The position numbers and the translations under genes were made by a program. From contig JADKFU010000005.1 in the NCBI GenBank assembly GCA_016717285.1, forward strand, positions 418,501-482,500: a stretch of DNA of 64,000 nucleotides, read 5' to 3'. The stretch is from Chitinophagaceae bacterium (GTDB lineage: Bacteria > Bacteroidota > Bacteroidia > Chitinophagales > UBA10324). The notes below the pieces were generated by a model. It had not been told where the DNA came from. It did not search any database and worked only from the letters and a program-made list of their open reading frames with translations. Positions 1 to 7,846 of this stretch are shown one piece after another (the first letter of the stretch is position 1; every line of letters starts with the position of its first letter).

Positions 1-103
1 ACAGGAGATTCACCTCGATAACAGCATTCCATCAGGAGTTTATTATGTAAAAATGTTGGTTGGAGATCATGTTTATCTAGGTCAATTAGTTTATCAGCGA
101 TAA
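1..103 (+). CDS. C-terminal end of a T9SS type A cargo protein (partial)
   Basis: Only the last 33 codons lie inside the window; the reading frame is open to the left edge and stops with TAA at 101-103. The end of the protein contains the string IPSGVYYVKML followed by a short basic tail ending QLVYQR. The pattern of a G-[VI]-Y-x-V-[KR] strand followed by a final strand is the usual end of the type A T9SS C-terminal sorting domain, which sends proteins through the outer membrane and is then cleaved. Nothing can be said about the passenger. It is followed within 30 bases by a strong terminator, so it ends its transcription unit. Confidence 0.7.
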   Translation, partial: QEIHLDNSIPSGVYYVKMLVGDHVYLGQLVYQR

Positions 104-128
104 ATATTGGTACTAAACTGCGGCTCAT

Positions 129-160
129 AAAACTCCCTGCTTTTTTCAGGGAGTTTTTTT
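129..160 (+). terminator. Rho-independent terminator
   Basis: A perfect 10-bp stem (AAACTCCCTG at 130-139, CAGGGAGTTT at 147-156) with a short T-rich loop is followed by a run of Ts. It closes the plus-strand T9SS cargo gene that ends at 103. Confidence 0.85.
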
Positions 161-702
161 GTGGTTTTTATTTTTCTTCTGAGTGAGTAAGAAACTTCAA
201 ACAATGCCATCATTGCGATCCCGCCTTTAACTTCGTAAGAATTACCAAACAATGTATAGAGCGGGAGTAGCAATCTCCAAGGATTTAATTACCAAACCAA
301 TTTGAAAAAAAATGATGCATCAGGATATTGCTTCTCCCGCCAAAAACAGTGTTGCAAATCAGAGTGCTTGCAAGGCGGGATTACAATGACGTCCATGCAA
401 ATGCTTGATAATGAGTACCCAAATTTTGAATTGCAATTCCAATTTAGCCTTTTACTTGAATAGACGTATTTTTTTCCATTTTTTGAAATGGTTCTTACTC
501 GAAATGACGGCGTTGGTTGGTCAGTGTTGTAAATGGAAGTGCTTTCTTAGCGAGATCGTTCGAAGAGCCCTTTGGATAATAACGGCGTTGATTGAGTGGC
601 GACGCAAATGTTAAGGCGACTTAGATTGGTGACCTATTATCCGGCTTCGCCGCAACCATTTAGCAATTCAACCATTTAACAATTAATAGATGAAATAACC
701 AA
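161..702. repeat. Gene-free gap with degenerate dispersed repeats
   Basis: No convincing gene. The left part (about 205-400) has strings such as ATCATTGCGATCCCGCC, GGGAGTAGCAATCTCC and ATTGCTTCTCCCGCC, which resemble arms of a widespread REP-like element (GTCATTGCGA ... GAGATTGCTTC). At 550-585 is GATCGTTCGAAGAGCCCTTTG, a diverged copy of a sequence also found at about 7660-7700 and 22588-22628. At 640-690 is the hairpin string CCGGCTTCGCCGCAACC followed by CATTTAGCAATT/CATTTAACAATT units, one copy of a module found at several other places in the window. Confidence 0.6.
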
Positions 703-2250
703 TCACAATTTCACCTTCACCTTATCACCTGATATAACAATCACCTGCGAATCAAACCTTCCTTCCTCAGGTCCATTCTCTAATCTTAAAACTCCACGCG
801 GACACACCGCCGCACACACACCACAACCTACGCAAGATGATCTAACTATATTTTCTCCGCGCTGTGCATAGGCACGCACATCAATTCCCATTTCGCAATA
901 AGTGGAACAGTTACCGCAGGAGATACACTGCCCGCCATTTGTAGTAATCCTGAACTTTGATTTGAATCGTTGCATCATTCCTAAATAAGCTGCAAGCGGA
1001 CATCCGAAACGGCACCATACACGGTTTCCCATCAATGGATAAAAACCTGTTCCCACTACACCTGAAAAAACAGAACCAATCAAAAAGCCGTACCACTGGT
1101 GCAGGTTGTTCGTAGCATTACCCAATAATTTATAGTCAGAAAAATAATTGATGAGAGTTGTACCGGTCATCACCACAGCAAAAGCCAATACGCCATGAAC
1201 CATCCATCGTTCAATCTTCCATGCTTTTAATGATTTATCTGACAACTGCCGGAATGGATCACCTAATGTTTCTGCAAGTCCGCCACAGCCGCATACCCAC
1301 GAACAATACCAGCGTTTGCCGAAGAAGTAAGATAACACAGGCACAGCAATGATGATAAGTGCAATTCCCCAAATCAACATGAACCATCCGATAGTTCCTG
1401 CCTGAATCATATTTTTCAGATTGTAATCATAAAAGAAACTGTAATTGAGCGGCCAGATGTTTTTAAAATCGTACCACGGCTTGTTGAGCGAAACAAGAAT
1501 TTCAGGAATGATAAAAGCAAGTGCAGTTTGAAAAAACATCACAGAGCCTGTTCTTATTTGCTGATACGTATTGTGCCGGTACTTGAGCAGCATGCGAATA
1601 CCCATTACAATAACTGCTATGGTATAAAGAAATCCATAGAGAAACCACTGACTGGCATCATTGCCGCTAAGAAACCTGCTAACAGGATCAACCAGTATAA
1701 CCCAATTGGTGAGGTAGTAAGGAAACCAATAGAGCACGATATAAAACAGAATGAGCAAGGTACCAATCAATATTCCAACCCACCCGCGTGCATTTAATTT
1801 ATCGAAATAAATATGGTTGTTTTTAATTCCTTTCAAACCCAATCCATATTTTGGAATGATATACAGCAATGCACCGAAGAAAATACATATCACAATCAGC
1901 AACAGCAATAATTTATTGTGTTCTTTAATGTATCCGCTGGTTGAATTTTTAGTGATGGCGAAAGTGTAGTCACTGTAAATTACTTTATCCCATTGTTGAG
2001 CAGTACGGTTTTTTGTATTGATGTCCGCTACAATTTTTTTGAAATCATTTGCGAAAGTAAATCCTGAAGAATAGTTTTTGTTAAGCATCGCTGTTGCTTC
2101 AGGTTGAATTTGTTGTAAGTGTGCCGAATCTGAAATTGTCTGCTGAAGGATTTCGCTGGTAAGCTGAAAACTGCTTCCAAAGAAACTTCCAAAAAACAAT
2201 AACAAACCTGCCAGTGTAATGGCAATTCCTGATTTCATAATAATACTCAT
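703..2250 (-). CDS. Membrane polyferredoxin of the NapH/CcoG/NosR type
   Basis: A 515-residue membrane protein that probably passes electrons across or along the inner membrane through iron-sulfur clusters. Hydrophobic segments are near residues 9-26, 113-133, 157-180, 203-221, 237-252, 283-310, 350-368 and 386-404. Two Cys motifs of the NapH/NosR type follow membrane segments (C316-x3-C320-x-C322 and C413-x3-C417-P). Two [4Fe-4S] ferredoxin motifs sit at the C-terminus (C442/445/448/452 and C473/476/479/483). The ATG overlaps the stop of the upstream FAD oxidoreductase gene by four bases (ATGA), so the two are translationally coupled and probably form one electron-transfer unit. The final acceptor cannot be named; no nitrate, nitrous oxide or cytochrome oxidase gene is nearby. 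Confidence 0.8.
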   Translation of the reverse strand: MSIIMKSGIAITLAGLLLFFGSFFGSSFQLTSEILQQTISDSAHLQQIQPEATAMLNKNYSSGFTFANDFKKIVADINTKNRTAQQWDKVIYSDYTFAITKNSTSGYIKEHNKLLLLLIVICIFFGALLYIIPKYGLGLKGIKNNHIYFDKLNARGWVGILIGTLLILFYIVLYWFPYYLTNWVILVDPVSRFLSGNDASQWFLYGFLYTIAVIVMGIRMLLKYRHNTYQQIRTGSVMFFQTALAFIIPEILVSLNKPWYDFKNIWPLNYSFFYDYNLKNMIQAGTIGWFMLIWGIALIIIAVPVLSYFFGKRWYCSWVCGCGGLAETLGDPFRQLSDKSLKAWKIERWMVHGVLAFAVVMTGTTLINYFSDYKLLGNATNNLHQWYGFLIGSVFSGVVGTGFYPLMGNRVWCRFGCPLAAYLGMMQRFKSKFRITTNGGQCISCGNCSTYCEMGIDVRAYAQRGENIVRSSCVGCGVCAAVCPRGVLRLENGPEEGRFDSQVIVISGDKVKVKL

Positions 2251-3602
2251 CGGCTTCCTGCTGATTGAAATGGATTTGAAATTTTTAAAAATAATCCACG
2301 CTTTGCTTTCACCTGAAGTTGAGTTGTTGCATGCTCTGCATTGAATTTATCAATGATAGATCGCTCATGTTGTTTATAAAATTCAGGATCAAAGTTGGCT
2401 TCCGGTAAATGTTCAAGTATATATTCTACGGTTTTCTTTTCACGAATCCATTGATCAAACGTCAAGTGCCGTAGCCGCATTCCTAAAACCATTACACCAT
2501 TTATTGCATGTGAAACTTTATGAAAGTTGATGCGCAGGCTTATTTGTTTCCCGGGATTTTCCCAGTAAAATGTTTGCTCCTCTGCCTGCAATCCTGGAAA
2601 TACCCAGCCATAGGTTTGATATTCAATATCAAAAAACTTTGCGGAGTTGAACCAATTGCCCGGAGTATATTCCATAGGCTGGTTACAAATAGTTGCAGCA
2701 ACTGCTTCACCCATTATTTTCCCGGTGTACCAAACCTGTTCAATGTGCTTCCGGTTCGGTAAGCGTTCAGTGAATTCCGCGCAATCTCCGATTGCATACA
2801 CATCCTGTATATTTGTTTCAAGAAATTTATTCACCACCACACCATGCCTGCAAGCGATACCACTTCCTTTTAAAAAGTCAATAGAAGGAGTTACTCCAAT
2901 AGTAAGTCCTACAAACTGACACTCAATCATCTCATTGGTATCAGTTACCACTCCTCTTACACGGCCGTCTTCATCAGAAAGAATTTCAGCCAGTTTAGTT
3001 TTATTCCGGAGATCAATATGATGGTCCAGAATGTGTTTGTTGATCATGGTTGCTTCTTCCTGCGGTAACACACTTCCCCAGAAATGTTTTTCACGTACCA
3101 GGTAAGTCACCGGAATATTCCGTGACGCTAACATTTCTGCCATTTCAATTCCGATCAATCCACCACCTACAATCACAGCACGTTTAATATTTTTTGTATA
3201 AACTTCCATGCTTTCAAGATCCTGCTTTGAATAGAGGCCTTGTACACCTTTCAAATCCTGGCCGGGCCATCCGGATTTTTTAGGTCGTGAGCCGCTTGCG
3301 ATAATTAGTTTGTCGTAAGTAATTGTGGCGCCCGTTTTTAAGATCAATGATTTGTTTTCAATGGCGACACTCATAATTTCATCCTGCATAAGATCAATAC
3401 GGTTCTTTTTCCAGAACCAGTCTTCATACGGTTTTGTATGTTCAAATTTCATATGACCCATGTATACGTACATGAGCGCTGTGCGTGAAAAAAAGTATTC
3501 GCTCTCTTTTGAAATTACCGTTATGCGATGATCGCTTCCCTTACGAATGTGACGCGCCGCCGTAATACCTGAAATGCCATTGCCGAGAATAACGATGTGC
3601 AT
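2247..3602 (-). CDS. NAD(P)H/FAD-dependent oxidoreductase
   Basis: A 451-residue soluble flavoprotein of the pyridine nucleotide-disulfide oxidoreductase fold, in the ferredoxin/rubredoxin/nitrite-reductase-like group. The FAD-binding GxGxxG is at residues 7-12 (GNGISG). The NAD(P)-binding GGGLIG is at 146-151. The second FAD contact T-x-x-x-D-V-Y-A-I-G-D-C ends near residue 274. No redox-active CxxxxC pair is visible, which argues against a disulfide reductase and for a role as reductase of an iron-sulfur partner. The obvious partner is the polyferredoxin encoded immediately downstream with an ATGA overlap. The C-terminal 50 residues are basic and end the protein with no domain I recognise. 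Confidence 0.8.
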   Translation of the reverse strand: MHIVILGNGISGITAARHIRKGSDHRITVISKESEYFFSRTALMYVYMGHMKFEHTKPYEDWFWKKNRIDLMQDEIMSVAIENKSLILKTGATITYDKLIIASGSRPKKSGWPGQDLKGVQGLYSKQDLESMEVYTKNIKRAVIVGGGLIGIEMAEMLASRNIPVTYLVREKHFWGSVLPQEEATMINKHILDHHIDLRNKTKLAEILSDEDGRVRGVVTDTNEMIECQFVGLTIGVTPSIDFLKGSGIACRHGVVVNKFLETNIQDVYAIGDCAEFTERLPNRKHIEQVWYTGKIMGEAVAATICNQPMEYTPGNWFNSAKFFDIEYQTYGWVFPGLQAEEQTFYWENPGKQISLRINFHKVSHAINGVMVLGMRLRHLTFDQWIREKKTVEYILEHLPEANFDPEFYKQHERSIIDKFNAEHATTQLQVKAKRGLFLKISNPFQSAGSR

Positions 3603-3733
3603 GAAAAAAAATGAGTTTGGAATATTACGAAAAAAGTGGCTGAGCAGGATTTATTTATCTGTCGACCAGGATCGACATCCATTATTATTGAAAAAAAATT
3701 ATTACTGTATTGAAAATCGAATGAAAAAAATTA

Positions 3734-3767
3734 AAAGGGTTTCAAACCAATTTGGCTGAAACCCTTT
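3734..3767 (-). terminator. Rho-independent terminator for the DUF6600 gene
   Basis: Stem AAAGGGTTTCA (3734-3744) pairs with TGAAACCCTTT (3757-3767). Read on the minus strand, the hairpin is followed by a T-rich stretch, and it lies about 25 bases past the stop of the minus-strand gene that ends at 3790. Confidence 0.75.
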
Positions 3768-3789
3768 CTCTGAAAATAATCAGGATTAT

Positions 3790-4974
3790 TTATTGCTCTG
3801 CTTTCATTAACCTTTTTCTCTTTACAAACGATTCCCCTAATTGTTGTTTTACCTCCGGCTCTTTCACTTTTTCCACCTTTATTGTACTGGCAGAAAATTG
3901 CCCTGAGGATTGATTAGCTGCATGCTTTGCCACTTGTTGTATTGAAGGAATTACAAAATTTGCCTCAGGCAGACTTACTAATTTTGGCTGTGGGTTCACT
4001 TGCTTCGGTTCTCGCTTTGGCGGTGCTACAATGTTCGGTTGTTTCACATTGTTATTTGCAGGTTTCTCCTCCTTACTTTGTACAGGGATTTGTTTTGTAG
4101 CAGGAGATGTTTTGACTGAAGTATTTGACTTTGGCTGATCCTGAAGTGATGATTGGATGGATGCAGGTTCCTTCTTTTTCATAACGGCAAGATCAGTCAC
4201 TTTCTTTGGAACAGGTGTTGATCCATTCGCATATGTTTTCTCTACACGAGGTTTATAGATGCTCAGTTGACCGTTGCTCATACTTTCACCGGGTGTGCTG
4301 CGATCTTTAATTGTTACAGCGATGATAGGAGTGCCTGTAACTTTTTGCGCAACATCACGATCTGGCCCATATGAATAAGTGATGTGTTCCTTCTCGTTCA
4401 CATACGTGCGATTAATGATCGCAGTATTTTTGATGTTGGTCACGTTGTTAGTGCGTGGAGCATAATAATTAGGGATGTCGCGCCTGGTAATATGCGAACT
4501 AGGTGCGAAGACCCACCATTCATTCGGTACTTTATAACCTGTCCCAAACGCAGCATTGATGCTGATGCCCGGTTTTAACGGAGCCCATCCATAATAGTCA
4601 GGACTTGATCTCCATACCACCCAGGCGGGTCCCCATACAGAGTCCGGAACCCAGAGCCAGCCATAAAAAGGATCAAACAACCATCTGCCGTAATGGAAAG
4701 CCGCCCAACCCCACGAATAATCTGATACCCACGTCCATCCGTATTCAGTAAATATCCAATGTCCGGCCGTAGCATACGGACTGAATCCGGGTCCTGCATT
4801 CGGCAACCATACATATCCGTGGTTTGGGTAACTTACCCATGAACCATATGGACTGAGTTGATCGTAAAAAAGCTGGTAGCTGACTGCAATTTGTGCTGAA
4901 GCTTTAGCTGGTATCACCCACATACTCGTTGTTATCACAGCAAGTATTGCAAACATTTTAACGAACCTTTTCAT
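3790..4974 (-). CDS. DUF6600-type exported protein with YGxWxW repeats
   Basis: 394 residues. A signal peptide (about 1-28, ending AKASA-Q) is followed by a region very rich in Trp, Tyr and Gly (about 36-135), with repeated motifs such as YGSWVS, YGWTWVS, HYGRW, YGWLWVP and YYGWAPL. This is the hallmark of DUF6600 proteins, which are exported envelope proteins of unknown function common in Bacteroidota and Proteobacteria. The C-terminal third (about 220-394) is low-complexity, rich in Lys, Pro, Gln and Ser, and probably disordered. The gene stands alone with its own terminator. A 12-bp perfect palindrome lies just upstream. Function is unknown; the family assignment rests on the repeat pattern. 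Confidence 0.75.
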   Translation of the reverse strand: MKRFVKMFAILAVITTSMWVIPAKASAQIAVSYQLFYDQLSPYGSWVSYPNHGYVWLPNAGPGFSPYATAGHWIFTEYGWTWVSDYSWGWAAFHYGRWLFDPFYGWLWVPDSVWGPAWVVWRSSPDYYGWAPLKPGISINAAFGTGYKVPNEWWVFAPSSHITRRDIPNYYAPRTNNVTNIKNTAIINRTYVNEKEHITYSYGPDRDVAQKVTGTPIIAVTIKDRSTPGESMSNGQLSIYKPRVEKTYANGSTPVPKKVTDLAVMKKKEPASIQSSLQDQPKSNTSVKTSPATKQIPVQSKEEKPANNNVKQPNIVAPPKREPKQVNPQPKLVSLPEANFVIPSIQQVAKHAANQSSGQFSASTIKVEKVKEPEVKQQLGESFVKRKRLMKAEQ

Positions 4975-5487
4975 AATACCTGTTTTTATTACAGCGGCAC
5001 GTTTGCAAACGCCGTTCCATAACCCAACTGCGAAATTTTAGAGGTACGATTGTGGTTCGATAACGGATAATGCATACCTGTTTTCATAGAAGAAAGCCGC
5101 AATTGTTAATATTTATCCAATTATAATTCTGTTATAAGTGAACTGTACAAAAAAGCGATTTTGAATGATTTCTGCACGCATATACCTATCCTGAATAGGA
5201 TTATAGTATTATATTTTATACTATATGTTCAGTCGCAAAGTCGTTGATTAAAAATTAATATTGCTATAATCCTGTTTTTCATAAATATTATCTCAAAACA
5301 GCAAAGAAACTTCAGACGGTTTATGATTGCAGGTTGATAAATCAATCCAAAAACCTGTTTTGATATTAGAACTTTCCAGACCTTATATCCAGGTATTTAA
5401 AATAAAATTAATAAATTAAAACTTTTTATTATTCGGGCTTTGTCTGTGTTCTTCACCGACCACTACATGTAATTACAATACAAACGA
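4975..5487. other. AT-rich intergenic region with palindromes
   Basis: No gene seen. It holds the perfect 12-bp palindrome CGTTTGCAAACG (5000-5011), 25 bases upstream of the DUF6600 start and flanked by CGGC/GCCG. It also holds an inverted repeat ATAGTAT...ATACTAT (5203-5224) just after an imperfect palindrome, CTATCCTGAATAG. These could be operator sites or small hairpins. No clear -33/-7 pair was found for the minus-strand gene. Confidence 0.45.
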
Positions 5488-7434
5488 TTAATTATTCCTA
5501 AACCTTTCCAATTCAGCGCCCAACTTTTCCCAGCGACTCATTTCTTCAGCAAGTTGTTGTTTGTGTTTTTCGTAGTGCGCATAAATTTCTTTCGATTCAT
5601 TTGCACTCAGCAATTCAGGTTTTGAAAGTTTTATTTCAACATGTTCAATGCTTGTTTCCAGTTCAGCAATCTTTTTTTCAGCATCTGAAACCTGCCGCTC
5701 CAGTTTTTTGAGGTCTTTTTGTTTCTGCTTGTCGTTGGGTGAATTGGAATTTTTGTTTTTTTCTTCCACGCCATTTTTTTTCCCCGATGCAAGCAACCCT
5801 CTTGATAATTCCAATTCCCGGAAGGAAGCTTTTTTCTGTGATTCTAAAAAATCATACACGCCACCAATATATTCCCTGATGCTGTGATCACGGAAGTAGA
5901 AAATTTTGTTTACCAACCCATCCAGGAAATCACGGTCGTGAGAAACAACTATGAGTGTTCCCGAATAATTATTCAATGCTTCTTTCAGCACTTCTTTAGA
6001 ACGCATATCGAGGTGATTCGTCGGCTCATCCAGCACAAGGCAATTCACTGGCTCCAGCAACAATTTTGCAAGTGCAAGACGTGATTTTTCTCCACCTGAA
6101 AGCACTTTTACTTTTTTATCTACATCATCGCCACGAAAAAGAAACGCGCCCAGCAGACTGCGAACACGTGCACTCATTTCTGAAGGCGCAATTTTATCAA
6201 TTGTATTGAATACTGTTTCATCACCATTTAAACGATCTGCCTGGTGCTGGGCATAGAAACCAATCTTCACATTGTAGCCGGGCGTTACGTCTCCATCAGC
6301 AGGTTCTTCGCCCACCATAATTTTTGCCATGGTGGTTTTTCCTTCACCATTCTTTCCTACAAATGCAATGCGATCGCCGCGGTTTACATGAAACGTGATA
6401 TCTTTCAGAATCACTTTGTGACCATAGCGTTTGGTAACATGCTTTGCTTCAAACACCAACTGACCGGAACGTGGTCCTTCCGGAAAACGAAAACGGATAG
6501 CGGAATTATCTTCATCATCCACTTCAATGCGTTCTGTACGGTCGAGCTGCTTGATGAGTGACTGCGCGAATTTTGCTTTTGATGCTTTGTACCTGAATTT
6601 TTCAATCAGCACTTCCGTCTGACGGATTCCTTTGTCCTGATTTTTTTTCTGCGCCAGCAAATGATCCCTGCGTTCTTTTCGCAGGTCCACAAATTTTGAA
6701 TAGGAAGCCGGATAATCATCAATGTTGCGGTTAATGATTTCAATCGTACGGTTGGTTACGCGATCTAGAAATGCGCGATCGTGCGAAACAAGTAATACAG
6801 CACCTTCATATTCCTGCAAAAATTCTTCAAGCCAGATGATGGCTTCAATATCAAGGTGATTTGTTGGCTCATCCAACAAAAGCAAATCAGGTTTCTGCAA
6901 CAACAGTTTTGCAAGTTCAATCCGCATCTGCCAGCCGCCGCTGAATTCAGCCACGCTTCTCGAAAAATCAGTTCGGGCAAATCCTAAACCTACCAGGATG
7001 CGCTCCATCTGTTCTTCTAATTTACCAACTCCGAGAATTTCGAGTCGGTGACCTACATCATGCCATTCAGTAAGCAGATCCATGTAGTCAGGTGCTTCAT
7101 GACTGGTATGATGACTCACACGCTCGGTCAGGTCATCGTATCTTTTCTCCAGTGCTTTAATTTCCTGAAAAGCAGTTTCTGTTTCTTCCAGCACGGTTTT
7201 ATTACCATGAAAAGTAAGTTCCTGAGAGAGGTAACCGCGGGTAAATTCTTTCGGAAAGGAAATATTACCGGTATCAGGGTTGCTGTTTCCTGATAAGATC
7301 TTCATCAGCGTTGACTTGCCCGCACCATTTCTGCCCACGAGGCCGATACGGTCTTTGTCATTTATGAAAAAGGAAACATCCTCGAAAAGTGCTTCACCGC
7401 CATGAAAGACGGAAATGTTGTTAATGGAAATCAT
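5488..7434 (-). CDS. ABC-F family ATPase (Uup/YheS-like translation factor)
   Basis: 648 residues from the ATG at 7434; a TTG three codons upstream is a weaker alternative. Two ABC ATPase domains with no membrane segment. The first has Walker A GRNGAGKST (34-42), signature FSGGW and Walker B LLLLDEPTNHLD. The second has GKNGEGKTT, signature LSGGEKSR and LVLDEPTNHLD. A Lys/Arg-rich linker joins them, and a C-terminal coiled coil (about 565-648, after an Asn/Lys-rich spacer) matches the Uup/YheS type. ABC-F proteins act at the ribosome E site, relieving stalls or protecting against antibiotics. Which subfamily this is, and whether it gives resistance, cannot be told from sequence alone. It stands as a single gene. 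Confidence 0.9.
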   Translation of the reverse strand: MISINNISVFHGGEALFEDVSFFINDKDRIGLVGRNGAGKSTLMKILSGNSNPDTGNISFPKEFTRGYLSQELTFHGNKTVLEETETAFQEIKALEKRYDDLTERVSHHTSHEAPDYMDLLTEWHDVGHRLEILGVGKLEEQMERILVGLGFARTDFSRSVAEFSGGWQMRIELAKLLLQKPDLLLLDEPTNHLDIEAIIWLEEFLQEYEGAVLLVSHDRAFLDRVTNRTIEIINRNIDDYPASYSKFVDLRKERRDHLLAQKKNQDKGIRQTEVLIEKFRYKASKAKFAQSLIKQLDRTERIEVDDEDNSAIRFRFPEGPRSGQLVFEAKHVTKRYGHKVILKDITFHVNRGDRIAFVGKNGEGKTTMAKIMVGEEPADGDVTPGYNVKIGFYAQHQADRLNGDETVFNTIDKIAPSEMSARVRSLLGAFLFRGDDVDKKVKVLSGGEKSRLALAKLLLEPVNCLVLDEPTNHLDMRSKEVLKEALNNYSGTLIVVSHDRDFLDGLVNKIFYFRDHSIREYIGGVYDFLESQKKASFRELELSRGLLASGKKNGVEEKNKNSNSPNDKQKQKDLKKLERQVSDAEKKIAELETSIEHVEIKLSKPELLSANESKEIYAHYEKHKQQLAEEMSRWEKLGAELERFRNN

Positions 7435-7846
7435 AAGCGGCAAAGGTAAGTGGAAAGTTGATTTATGATTTTATGAATGTTGATGATGTGGAAAGTGGGA
7501 GTAATTGTTTCGGGATTGGGAGATTCAAAGAGTATGATCGAATCAGTTTTTATAGGAATAAATTCTGTTGGGAACATTTCATGCGTCCGTGGAGATTGCT
7601 TCTCCCCAGTCAATGCCGGCTACTCATTGTGCATTTTTGAATTTTTCATTTTGGCATGGTCTGGGGATCGCTCGAAGAGTCCTTTGTGCAATGACGGCGT
7701 TCGTTAGAGTGTCAGTCCTAAATTAGGATGACGGCGTTGATTGAAATGCTTTGTAACAAAGAATCATTGAATACTTGAAAGATGCGATTATTCTCCGGCT
7801 TCGCCGCAACCCTGTAGCAATTTAACCATGTTGCCATTCATTCACG
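7435..7846. repeat. Gene-free gap holding two dispersed repeats
   Basis: At about 7580-7700 lies a REP-like element: GGAGATTGCTTCTCCCC at the left, then GGGGATCGCTCGAAGAG with GCAATGACGGCG at the right. A close copy lies at about 22515-22630. At 7792-7832 is TTCTCCGGCTTCGCCGCAACC followed by TTTAACCATG, the hairpin-plus-octamer module seen elsewhere. No coding signal in either strand. Confidence 0.65.

Noticed and set aside
540..590. tRNA-like GTTCGAA string
   Set aside because: Part of the dispersed repeat; no cloverleaf, acceptor stem or anticodon arm can be built.
405..614. 69-codon frame in the first gap
   Set aside because: Lies over dispersed repeat remnants, with no protein features and no leader.
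7458..7707. Two short plus-strand frames in the gap before the ABC-F gene
   Set aside because: They translate the REP-like repeat whose copy at about 22515 carries an unrelated frame.
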